A stretch of 22,348 nt of DNA from contig CAZYPK010000080.1 in the NCBI GenBank assembly GCA_964649195.1, forward strand, positions 1 through 22,348. Direction: 5' to 3'. Under the pieces are notes generated by a model that had not been told where the DNA came from, searched no databases, and saw only the letters and a program-made list of their open reading frames with translations. Source of the DNA: JTS-RE9 sp964649195. Its GTDB lineage: Bacteria; Planctomycetota; Phycisphaerae; Phycisphaerales; Phycisphaeraceae. How positions within the stretch are numbered: the first letter of the stretch is position 1; each line of letters starts with the position of its first letter. Positions 1 to 6,788 of this stretch are shown one piece after another. The translations under genes and the position numbers were made by a program.

Positions 1-3
1 GAA

Positions 4-86
4 CGGCTCGGCGGGAGCCTCGCCCTCCCAGCGGGAGCCCTCCCGGCGGGAGCCTTCCGCTCTCCCGCCATATGCTTTTACCCTGC
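4..86. repeat. GC-rich dispersed repeat, left copy, expanded
   Basis: Bases 4-30 and 68-86 are together the exact reverse complement of one contiguous block at 22294-22336. The left copy carries about 37 extra bases (31-67) made of further GCGGGAGCC...CTCCC units, so the motif is present roughly three times. The unit GGCTC-GGCGG-GAGCC is itself a small hairpin. There is no coding potential. It reads like a dispersed palindromic intergenic repeat; the name and family are unknown to me. Confidence 0.8.
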
Positions 87-105
87 TGAAAATGCCCGCT
101 TCCCC

Positions 106-133
106 TTGCGATGGTTCGTCGGCAACGTACCAT
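106..133 (+). promoter_or_regulatory. Possible sigma70-type promoter of the prepilin-like gene
   Basis: TTGCGA (106-111) and TACCAT (128-133) are separated by 16 bases and sit about 30 bases upstream of the ATG at 163. A purine-rich ribosome binding site, GGAAAGG (151-157), lies 5 bases before that ATG. Both hexamers are imperfect, so this is a plausible prediction only. Confidence 0.35.
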
Positions 134-162
134 AGGAAAACCGCCACGATGGAAAGGTTCCC

Positions 163-879
163 ATGCAGGCACGCAGGCTGACCAGAGAAGGGTTCACGCT
201 CATTGAGGTGCTGGTCGTGATTTCGATCATCACCTTGCTGATCGCCATCATTCAGCCGCAGCTTCATCGCGCCAAGTATGAGGCGATCATGTCGGTCTGC
301 ATGTCCCATCATCATCAGTGGGGCAATGCCACGGTCGCTTATGCGACGGACAATCGCGAAGCGTTGCCCCGGCACGATGAGACGTTCGGCACCGGTCTGA
401 ACTCATGGGATGTCTCCAATCGCTTTCCGCGTGCGATGGCCAGGTATGGGCTGGACGATCATCGCATGTGGGACTGCCCCGCCACGCCGCAATTTCCCAG
501 GACGGTCGCGAGTTGGGACGCCGCCCTGGCGTTCTTCAACTCCGGCTACGATCACTTCTCGATCACGCCTCGCAACTGGTGGGTGCCTCGTCAATTCGGA
601 GCCAAAATGTTTCCTTCGATCCAGGCCGATCCGACCTGCGATCCGATCGGCTGGCCGACGCACATCACCTCGAACAACGGCGCGCTGGTGCCGATCATGT
701 CCGACCGCCTGGCCAAACAGATCGCCCTGGGGCCGTCCGTCGAAGGCTCGGTCTTCGGCCATCGCTGGATGAACGAACTCGAATCCGTCACCATTCTTTT
801 TCTTGACGCCCATGCCGAGCGAAGGAGCGTCCACCAGATCAAGGTTCGCTACACCGGCAACTGGTACAACATGTATTGA
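163..879 (+). CDS. Prepilin-like protein with type IV N-terminal methylation motif
   Basis: A 238-residue protein opening with a short basic leader and a class III (type IV pilin) signal: Gly10 as the residue before cleavage, then FTLIE with the conserved Glu at mature position 5, then a hydrophobic helix to about residue 31. A prepilin peptidase should cleave after Gly10, leaving a pseudopilin anchored by its N-terminal helix. The next stretch (SVCMSHHHQWG...YATDN) resembles the post-helix region of planctomycete H-X9-DG/DUF1559-style prepilins, and LFLDAHAERR near residue 215 resembles their C-terminal 'F-DGH' signature. The rest gives no fold I recognise. It lies 480 bases ahead of the pil run and is probably a separate unit. 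The export class is sure; the exact role (minor pilin, pseudopilin or surface protein) is not. Confidence 0.85.
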   Translation: MQARRLTREGFTLIEVLVVISIITLLIAIIQPQLHRAKYEAIMSVCMSHHHQWGNATVAYATDNREALPRHDETFGTGLNSWDVSNRFPRAMARYGLDDHRMWDCPATPQFPRTVASWDAALAFFNSGYDHFSITPRNWWVPRQFGAKMFPSIQADPTCDPIGWPTHITSNNGALVPIMSDRLAKQIALGPSVEGSVFGHRWMNELESVTILFLDAHAERRSVHQIKVRYTGNWYNMY

Positions 880-976
880 AGGCATGAACCGGGCTTCGCA
901 TGAAGCGCGGCCGCCTTGTCCGAGCCGCGACTCAATGACAGGGCCTTTTGGTTTTCCGAGCCGCCTTCGCTGGAAA

Positions 977-1104
977 GCTCCAAACGGCAAAGCTCAAGTT
1001 CCAAACAAGCTCCAAAATGCGGAAATGAAAAAACGGAATTCGGATCGCGCATGATTTCCGCCGGTTTTCTTCGGCATTGGAGTTTGTTTGAGATTTGGCG
1101 ATTG
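977..1104. repeat. Heptad-period inverted repeat (element C)
   Basis: The left arm has four 7-mers in phase, GCTCCAA, ACGGCAA, AGCTCAA, GTTCCAA (977-1004), all ending in CAA, followed by CAAGCTCCAAA. The right arm has TTGGAGT, TTGTTTG, AGATTTG, GCGATTG (1077-1104), most ending in TTG. The arms pair imperfectly, for example CAAACAAGCTCC against GGAGTTTGTTTG. It is the most degenerate of the four heptad elements in the window. Confidence 0.6.
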
Positions 1105-1311
1105 CGATTGGTCATTTCGGACCGCACGCAACCCAGGGAATTAAACGGTCCCGGAGGCGGCCGGCCCCTGGCATGGAAACCACGCCAAGGTCAACGCCGG
1201 CTTTTTCGATCGATTTTCCATTTCCCTTTTTCCGCAGCCGTTACAACCGGAATCTCCGGCCGCCTTCGTCATCGCTTGATCTTCAAACCGCTAACGAACC
1301 TTCAGGCGGTG

Positions 1312-1327
1312 CCCGATGCTCATCGGG
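1312..1327. promoter_or_regulatory. Perfect 7-bp palindrome upstream of the kinase
   Basis: CCCGATG (1312-1318) and CATCGGG (1321-1327) are exact reverse complements separated by CT. The site is 32 bases before the kinase start codon, where a hairpin or dimeric operator could influence expression. No regulator can be named, and chance is possible. Confidence 0.3.
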
Positions 1328-1359
1328 AACCGTGAACTCTTCGAGGAAGGGGAGCAGCT

Positions 1360-3201
1360 TTGGAGGCAGTCCATTCAACAGCGCAGTCATCGGGCCGCCC
1401 GCATCGCCTTCTGCTTCGGGGCGAGTCGGCGGTGGCGTTCATCGGCATCGCCTTGGCGGCGATCCTCGTCGCATCCATCGCGGCAGGCGTCTGGTGGACC
1501 CTGCGCACCGAAACGCAGACGCTTCGCCGGCAGCGCGGCGATCAGATCAAAACCATCGGCGCGCTGCTGGCGCCCTCGGCCGAGGCCCTGCTTGCCGCCG
1601 ATGAACTGTCGGCGCTTCGACGGATGGTCACCGACACGACCACGCAGCACGATCTGTCGCGCTGCCGCATCGTGATGCCCGATGGTCAGATCGTCGCCGA
1701 TGCGGACCCTTCGAGAATCACTTTGCAGAAACTGCCCGCAACCTGGGTCGGTTCAGGCAACGAGGCTGCCGTCGCCACCCTCACCGACCGCGACGCCGCC
1801 GCCAGTTATCCGCTGCTCATCGGCAACCGCGGCACCGCCACGCTGGAACTGGCCGGCGCCATCGAATATCCCATCTGGCTCCAAAGCCAGGCGCAGACCG
1901 GGCTGACCCTCATCGGGGCCGCTTCGCTCATGGCGGTGCTGCTGGTCTATCGCACCACGCGATCGCGGCTGCGTTCGCTCAGCGCCATCCGCGAATCGCT
2001 GCTGGCCATGCAGGGCGGCGAGGACAACGAGAACGCCCTGTCGCTCAACCCGACCTACGGCAAGGAGGCCGACGCCTGGAACCGCCTGCTGGCGGACCGT
2101 TCCGAACTGCGTCGCCAGGCGTTGCTCGACAAGACGCGCGAGACGCTCGTGGGCCGGGGCGGAGCCGACCTGCGCGGCGCCTGCGACGCCATCAGCCAGG
2201 GCATGGTGCTGGTCGATGAACGCATGACCGTGCGCTACGCCAACGGCGCAGCCGCCACTTTTCTTCAGGCTCAGCGCGAGTTGATCATCGGCGCAGCTGC
2301 CGGTCAGTTCCTGCGCGATCCGAACATCCTCGGCGCATTGACCGAGGCGGCGACGGGGCAGACGCGCCGTCGCAGCACGATCGAAGTGGAAACGCAGACC
2401 GATGAAGGCAAGGGGATTCTTCGCTATCACGTCCGTCCGGTGCGCAAGGATGATTCCGCCGCCGCGATGATTTTGATCGAGGATGTCACGCAGCAGCGCG
2501 TGGCCGATGAATCGCGCAACCAGTTCGTCGCCCAGGCGACGCACGAGCTGCGCACGCCGCTGACGAACATCCGCCTCTATGTCGAGACCGCGCTGGAGGA
2601 GGGGGAGAACGATCCGATGCTTCGCGCCAAGGCGCTGAACGTCATCAACCAGGAGTCGGCGAGGCTGGAGCGCATCGTCGATGACATGCTCAAGGTGGCG
2701 GAGATGGAGGCCGGCTCGCTCAAGCTGGCCAACGATGATGTTCACCTGGACACGATCCTGGCCGAGCTTCTTCATGACTACGAAGCGCAGGCGAGGGAGA
2801 AGAGCATCGCCCTGGCGTTCAACCTTGCGCCCAAGCTGCCGATCATTCAGGCCGACCGCGACAAGCTGCAACTGGCGATGCACAACCTGGTGGGCAACGC
2901 CCTGAAGTACACGCCCAACGGCGGGCGCGTGGCGGTGAATGTTGACATCGCCGATGGCAGGCTCGTCTTCGAGGTGCGCGACACCGGCATCGGCATCGCG
3001 CAGGCGGACCAGCAGAAGGTGTTCGAGAAGTTCTACCGGGCCCAGGACCGCCGCGTGGACACCATCGTCGGCACCGGCCTGGGCCTGGCCATCGCCCGCG
3101 ACATGATCCGACTCCACGGCGGCGACATCACCGTCGAATCCGAAATCGACAAGGGCAGCACCTTCATCCTCACCATCCCCACCCATGCGGAGGCGGCGTG
3201 A
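1360..3201 (+). CDS. Membrane sensor histidine kinase with PAS domain
   Basis: A 613-residue transmembrane kinase. TM1 is at about residues 25-48, an extracytoplasmic sensor region follows to about 178, TM2 is at about 180-200, a linker and PAS-like domain at about 270-350, HisKA at about 385-450 and HATPase_c at about 495-610. Catalytic features are all present: phospho-acceptor His395 in THELRTPL, an N box in NLVGNALKYTP near 510, G1 DTGIGI near 541, FEKFYR, and G2 GTGLGLAI near 570. The start chosen is TTG at 1360 because AGGAAGGGGAG (1344-1354) is an excellent ribosome binding site 5 bases away; an in-frame GTG at 1432 would remove the short N-terminal tail. The domain order is PhoR/WalK-like. 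No response regulator is in the window, so its partner is elsewhere or it signals to the neighbouring STAS/pilus genes. Its ligand is unknown. Confidence 0.93.
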   Translation: MEAVHSTAQSSGRPHRLLLRGESAVAFIGIALAAILVASIAAGVWWTLRTETQTLRRQRGDQIKTIGALLAPSAEALLAADELSALRRMVTDTTTQHDLSRCRIVMPDGQIVADADPSRITLQKLPATWVGSGNEAAVATLTDRDAAASYPLLIGNRGTATLELAGAIEYPIWLQSQAQTGLTLIGAASLMAVLLVYRTTRSRLRSLSAIRESLLAMQGGEDNENALSLNPTYGKEADAWNRLLADRSELRRQALLDKTRETLVGRGGADLRGACDAISQGMVLVDERMTVRYANGAAATFLQAQRELIIGAAAGQFLRDPNILGALTEAATGQTRRRSTIEVETQTDEGKGILRYHVRPVRKDDSAAAMILIEDVTQQRVADESRNQFVAQATHELRTPLTNIRLYVETALEEGENDPMLRAKALNVINQESARLERIVDDMLKVAEMEAGSLKLANDDVHLDTILAELLHDYEAQAREKSIALAFNLAPKLPIIQADRDKLQLAMHNLVGNALKYTPNGGRVAVNVDIADGRLVFEVRDTGIGIAQADQQKVFEKFYRAQDRRVDTIVGTGLGLAIARDMIRLHGGDITVESEIDKGSTFILTIPTHAEAA

Positions 3202-3206
3202 GGCGT

Positions 3207-3304
3207 AAGTTCCGGGTTCTGAGTTCCGAGTTCTGAGTTGCAAACCAATCAACTCAGAACTCGGAACTCAGAACTCAGAACTCAGAACTCAGAACTCGGA
3301 ACTT
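3207..3304. repeat. Heptad-period perfect hairpin between kinase and STAS genes (element A)
   Basis: Bases 3216-3240 and 3250-3274 are 25-base perfect inverted repeats with a 9-base loop (3241-3249). Both arms are tandem 7-mers: GTTCTGA/GTTCCGA on the left and TCAGAAC/TCGGAAC on the right. The right arm is expanded to seven in-phase units (3254-3302). The outermost units (3207-3215 with 3296-3304) can pair as well. The element ends 6 bases before the STAS start codon. Confidence 0.9.
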
Positions 3305-3310
3305 GTTTGA

Positions 3311-3649
3311 ATGCTCGACATCACCGAACAAAAACTTGGCGCCATCACGGTGCTCGTGCCGCAGGGGCCGCTTGTGCAGGAGGATGCCCAACGGTTCAAG
3401 GAGCGGGCGATCAACATCTATTCCCGCTGCCTGGGCCGCTGCGTGGTCGATGCCTCGAAGCTGGCGTTTGTGGACAGCAAGGGCCTGGAAGCGCTGATGG
3501 ACATCAACGATTACGTGGCCCAGTCGGGGCAGGCGCTCAAGCTGTGCGCAGTCAACAAAACCGTCCGCGAAGTGTTCACCCTCACGGAACTGGCCTCGAC
3601 GTTCGAGCAGTACGAAGACGTGACCACCGCGGTGAGAAGTTTCCTGTGA
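3311..3649 (+). CDS. STAS-domain protein (anti-sigma factor antagonist type)
   Basis: A 112-residue single-domain protein of the usual length for SpoIIAA/RsbV-like STAS proteins. The signature is FVDSKGLEAL, with Ser56 in the conserved D-S-x-G-L position that is phosphorylated in partner-switching systems. Known relatives bind an anti-sigma factor or a kinase and are controlled by Ser phosphorylation. No anti-sigma factor (HATPase-only kinase) or PP2C phosphatase is next to it. Its position between a sensor kinase and pilB suggests, by inference only, a switch on the pilus machine or its transcription. No ordinary ribosome binding site precedes the ATG; the last repeat unit of the heptad hairpin supplies GGAA 9 bases upstream, so translation may depend on that hairpin. 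Confidence 0.88.
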   Translation: MLDITEQKLGAITVLVPQGPLVQEDAQRFKERAINIYSRCLGRCVVDASKLAFVDSKGLEALMDINDYVAQSGQALKLCAVNKTVREVFTLTELASTFEQYEDVTTAVRSFL

Positions 3650-3657
3650 ATAAGGAA

Positions 3658-3747
3658 AGTTCCGGGTTCCGAGTTCCGGGTTCCGAGTTGAGAGGAAATC
3701 GCACTCTTCCTCTTCAACTCGGAACCCGGAACTCGGAACCCGGAACT
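3658..3747. repeat. Heptad-period long perfect hairpin between STAS gene and pilB (element B)
   Basis: Bases 3658-3690 and 3715-3747 are 33-base perfect inverted repeats made of alternating 7-mers (GTTCCGG/GTTCCGA against TCGGAAC/CCGGAAC). Inside the 24-base loop, AGAGGAA (3691-3697) pairs with TTCCTCT (3707-3713), so a stem of about 40 pairs with a single bulged T is possible. The element ends 5 bases before the pilB ATG. Confidence 0.92.
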
Positions 3748-3752
3748 AATGA

Positions 3753-5516
3753 ATGAACCTCCAACCCCGGAAAAAACGGATCGGCGAAGCGCTGCTTGAG
3801 GATGGCGCGCTGTCGCCTGTGCAGCTTGACAAGGCGCTGGCCGAGCAGCGCGCCAGCGGGCGCATGCTCGGCGAGATGCTCGTCGAGCAGGGGGTCATTT
3901 CCCCGGCGACGCTCGTGCTGTCGCTGGCCAAGTGCCTGGGTGTCAAGGGTGTCGCGCTGCGTCACGGCCTGATCGACCCGGCGCTGGTGAAAATGATCGG
4001 CGAGGATGAACTGGCGCGCATGTGCGTCATCCCCATGTTCAAGGTGCGCAGCACCCTGACCGTCGCCATGGCCGAGCCGCAGTCGCTGCCGGTGATCGAT
4101 CGCCTGCGTCGGCTGACCAATTGCAAAATCCAACCCGTGCTCGCGATGGAGCAGAACATCCGCGAGTACCTCAAGAAGTATGCTTCGGGCGATGTCGATG
4201 TCGATGCGTTTCTGACTTCGCTGGTCGAGAGCGATGTCGAGGTCATCGAGCGCGAGACCATCGATGAAGGGCCGGCCACCGACCTGGACAAGATGGTCGA
4301 AGGCAGCCCGATCATCAACCTGGTGAACGTGGCGCTGCTCACCGCGATCAAGGATGGCGCCAGCGACATTCACATCGAGCCGGACAGGAAGGGCACCCGC
4401 GTGCGGTACCGCATCGACGGCGTGCTGCGCGACCTGATGAAGCCGCCGCCGGGCATGCACGCGGCGATCGTCTCGCGCGTCAAGGTCATCGGCAAGATGG
4501 ACATCGCCGAGAAGCGAATGCCCCAGGAAGGCCGCGTGCGCATCGTGGCCGAAGGACGCGACATCGACCTGCGCGTATCGAGCATGCCCACGCTGCTGGG
4601 CGAAAAGCTTTGCATCCGCATCCTCGACAAGGCCAACCTGAGCGTGCGTCTGGAAGACCTGGGCTTCCGCAGCGAAGCGCTGGGTTCGTTCGTCCGCGTC
4701 CTCAAGCAGCCGCACGGACTGGTGCTGGTCACCGGTCCCACCGGCAGCGGCAAGACCACCACGCTCTACTCGGCGCTGGACCTGATCCGCAGCCCCGAAC
4801 TGAACATCCTCACCGTCGAGGACCCGGTCGAATATCAGCTCGACGGCATCAACCAGATCAACGTTCAGGAGGCGATCGGCTTCAACTTCGCCCGCTGCCT
4901 TCGCTCGATTCTGCGGCAGGATCCCGATGTCATCATGGTCGGCGAAATCCGCGACCAGGAAACCGCCCGCGTCGCCGTGCAGGCCGCCCTCACCGGCCAC
5001 CTCGTGCTCGCCACGCTGCACACCAACGACGCCCCCGGCGCCGTCGCGCGACTGCTGGACATGGGCATCGAACCCTACCTGCTCAGCAGCGCGATCAACG
5101 GCGTCGTGGCGCAGCGGTTGGCGCGAAAGGTCTGCGCCGCCTGCGCGACCAAGTATTACCCCGAAAACTCGGTGCTCGAAGATGCCGGTCTCAGGGAACG
5201 GGGCCAGGGCCGCAGCTTCCGCAAAGGCGCCGGCTGCCCGCAGTGCCACAACAGCGGATTCAAGGGCCGCGTGGGCGTCTATGAAATGATGGAGGTCACC
5301 GATGACCTTCGCCGCCTGATTCACCGCGGCGCGGCAACGCACGAGCTGCGCGACAAGCTTCAGGAGCGAGGCGACCTGTCGCTGCGCGATGAAGGCGTGC
5401 TGCTGGCCCTGGAAGGCAAGACCAGCCTCGAGGAGGTGCTTCGCGTCACCCGCATCGATGATGTCAGCAGCGATCCGGCGGCGGGAATCGCGCCCAGGAC
5501 GAGGGAGGTCGCATGA
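3753..5516 (+). CDS. pilB: Type IV pilus / type II secretion assembly ATPase PilB (GspE family)
   Basis: A 587-residue cytoplasmic hexameric ATPase that powers pilus or pseudopilus assembly. An N-terminal MshEN/GspE-N domain covers about residues 1-140 (RIGEALLEDGALS... LGEMLVEQGVIS). The ATPase core has Walker A GPTGSGKTTT with Lys334, an Asp box region, Walker B DPDVIMVGEIRD with Glu398, and a His box LATLHTND. A zinc-binding tetracysteine, Cys461/Cys464 and Cys495/Cys498, is typical of GspE/PilB and absent from retraction ATPases such as PilT. The ATG at 3753 is 5 bases after a very long hairpin whose last unit supplies GGAA 7 bases upstream; no other ribosome binding site is visible. It overlaps pilC by 4 bases. 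Whether the machine is a pilus or a secretion system cannot be settled from this gene; PilMNO downstream favours a pilus-type system. Confidence 0.95.
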   Translation: MNLQPRKKRIGEALLEDGALSPVQLDKALAEQRASGRMLGEMLVEQGVISPATLVLSLAKCLGVKGVALRHGLIDPALVKMIGEDELARMCVIPMFKVRSTLTVAMAEPQSLPVIDRLRRLTNCKIQPVLAMEQNIREYLKKYASGDVDVDAFLTSLVESDVEVIERETIDEGPATDLDKMVEGSPIINLVNVALLTAIKDGASDIHIEPDRKGTRVRYRIDGVLRDLMKPPPGMHAAIVSRVKVIGKMDIAEKRMPQEGRVRIVAEGRDIDLRVSSMPTLLGEKLCIRILDKANLSVRLEDLGFRSEALGSFVRVLKQPHGLVLVTGPTGSGKTTTLYSALDLIRSPELNILTVEDPVEYQLDGINQINVQEAIGFNFARCLRSILRQDPDVIMVGEIRDQETARVAVQAALTGHLVLATLHTNDAPGAVARLLDMGIEPYLLSSAINGVVAQRLARKVCAACATKYYPENSVLEDAGLRERGQGRSFRKGAGCPQCHNSGFKGRVGVYEMMEVTDDLRRLIHRGAATHELRDKLQERGDLSLRDEGVLLALEGKTSLEEVLRVTRIDDVSSDPAAGIAPRTREVA

Positions 5517-6730
5517 GACTTGCCTACCGCGCATGGGACAATGCGGGGCGGTTGATCGCCGATGTCGTCGAGGCCAATGACTTCGCCGAGGCCCGCGAGC
5601 AGTTGCGCCGTCAGGGGCTGCACGTCACCGAGCTGAGCGAGAGCAGCGGCGGCGCATCGATGGGACAGCGCCGGCGAAGGATGGCCGGCAGCGGCACGCG
5701 GCTCAAGCAGCTTTCATCGTTCTGCAAGCAGCTCTACGTGCTGATCAAGACCGGCACGCCGATCGTGCAGGCGCTGGAGGCTTCGGAACGGCAGACGCGC
5801 GAGCCGGGGTTCAAACAGGTCGTCTCCGATGTGCGTGCGAAGGTGGAAGAAGGCGTGCCGCTGTCGGAGGCGATGCAGACGCACCCGGAGTATTTCGATG
5901 TGGTCACGCGCAGCCTGATCGCCGCCGGCGAGTCGGCCGGCCGTCTGCCGATGATGCTCGAGCGCATCGGCGCGCTGACCCGCAAGCAGGTTCAGGTGCG
6001 CAGCAGCATCGGCGGGGCGATGATCTATCCGTCGCTGCTGATCTGCGTGGCGCTGGGCGTGCTGATGCTCATGATGACGTTTGTTTTGCCCCGTTTTGCA
6101 GGCCTTTTCGAGCAGCTTGACACGCCGCTGCCCGGCTCCACCGCGATGCTCATGGATATCAGCTTTGTGCTGCGAAACTACTGGTGGGCGATTCTGGGCG
6201 GACTGGCGGTCATCATCGGCGGCTTTGTCACCTGGCAGAAAACGCCCGGCGGCAAAAGGGTGCGCGACACGTTTATCCTTCGCACGCCCATCCTTGGCCC
6301 GATCTTCCGCAACTTCGCCACCGCCAAGATCGCCAGGCTCATGGGCATCCTGCTCGACAGCTATCTGCCGCTGCTCGATGTGCTGGGCCTCGTCAAGCAG
6401 GCCTCGAACAACATGCACTATGAAAAGATGCTCGCCCGCGCCGAGAAGGCGGTGACGCATGGCGAACCGATGAGTTCCGCATTCTCCGATGAGAAGCTGA
6501 TCAACTCGTCGGTCTATGAGGCGCTGCGCAACGGCGAATCGAGCGGGCAGATTGCGCCGCTGATGCTGACCGTCGCTGATTTTCTCGATGAAGAGAACGA
6601 CACGGTCGTCCGCTCGCTGACGAGCATTCTGGAGCCGGTGATTCTGATGCTGCTGGGATTGGTGATCGGATTCGTGGCGGTGAGCATGTTCCTGCCGCTG
6701 TTCGATCTGACGGCCTCGGCCGGAAGATGA
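5513..6730 (+). CDS. pilC: Type IV pilus / type II secretion platform protein PilC (GspF family)
   Basis: A 405-residue inner-membrane platform protein, the usual length for GspF/PilC. The N-terminus (MRLAYRAWDNAG...) matches the family's start. Two T2SSF four-helix domains lie at about 65-190 and 265-395, the second repeating the first. Three membrane segments are at about 170-193, 221-241 and 371-397. The ATG at 5513 lies in an ATGA overlap with pilB and has GGGAGG at 5503-5508, implying translational coupling. The protein interacts with PilB and with the PilMNO complex in characterised systems. Confidence 0.95.
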   Translation: MRLAYRAWDNAGRLIADVVEANDFAEAREQLRRQGLHVTELSESSGGASMGQRRRRMAGSGTRLKQLSSFCKQLYVLIKTGTPIVQALEASERQTREPGFKQVVSDVRAKVEEGVPLSEAMQTHPEYFDVVTRSLIAAGESAGRLPMMLERIGALTRKQVQVRSSIGGAMIYPSLLICVALGVLMLMMTFVLPRFAGLFEQLDTPLPGSTAMLMDISFVLRNYWWAILGGLAVIIGGFVTWQKTPGGKRVRDTFILRTPILGPIFRNFATAKIARLMGILLDSYLPLLDVLGLVKQASNNMHYEKMLARAEKAVTHGEPMSSAFSDEKLINSSVYEALRNGESSGQIAPLMLTVADFLDEENDTVVRSLTSILEPVILMLLGLVIGFVAVSMFLPLFDLTASAGR

Positions 6731-6770
6731 ACGGAACATGCACAACGCCCATCCACTCCTGTGGATGGGT
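6731..6770. repeat. 40-nt palindromic element, copy 1 (pilC-pilM gap)
   Basis: It begins directly after the pilC stop codon. ACGGAA, six variable bases, then CAACG and a perfect hairpin: CCCATCCAC (6748-6756), TCCT loop, GTGGATGGG (6761-6769). The same layout recurs at 8715-8754, where the 28 bases covering the hairpin differ at one loop position only. It resembles a REP-type element, but I cannot name the family. Confidence 0.85.
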
Positions 6771-6788
6771 CGCGGGAAGGAAAGACTC

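Larger units (their letters stand above)
880..1359. other. 480-base non-coding region with heptad hairpin and small palindrome
   Basis: I see no convincing gene here. Several open frames cross it in both directions but have no start context, no recognisable domains and biased composition. What is visible: GCGCGGC...GCCGCG pairing near 905-928, which could act as a weak terminator after the prepilin gene; the heptad-repeat hairpin at 977-1104; GGCGGCCGG near 1153 complementary to CCGGCCGCC near 1256; and a perfect palindrome at 1312-1327. No promoter for the kinase gene could be assigned with confidence. Confidence 0.6.

Noticed and set aside
916..1335. Open frames crossing the 880-1359 gap
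   Set aside because: They read straight through the heptad element, share no domain and have no start signals. Translation of repeats gives repetitive residues that look like coding but are not.
1753..3252. Minus-strand open frame (499 codons) opposite the histidine kinase
   Set aside because: The kinase frame has every catalytic box; the opposite frame has none and its N-terminus runs through the heptad repeat.
3254..3302. Tandem 7-mers considered as a CRISPR array
   Set aside because: Units are 7 bases with no spacers, form a hairpin with the left arm, and no cas gene is present.
3714..5534. Long minus-strand open frame (606 codons) opposite pilB
   Set aside because: It mirrors pilB exactly, has no recognisable domain and is rich in Asp, Val, His, Arg and Gln, as expected from antisense reading of GC-rich codons.
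6738..6788. Longer pilM start at 6738
   Set aside because: The added 17 codons lie inside the palindromic repeat and precede a good ribosome binding site for the ATG at 6789.
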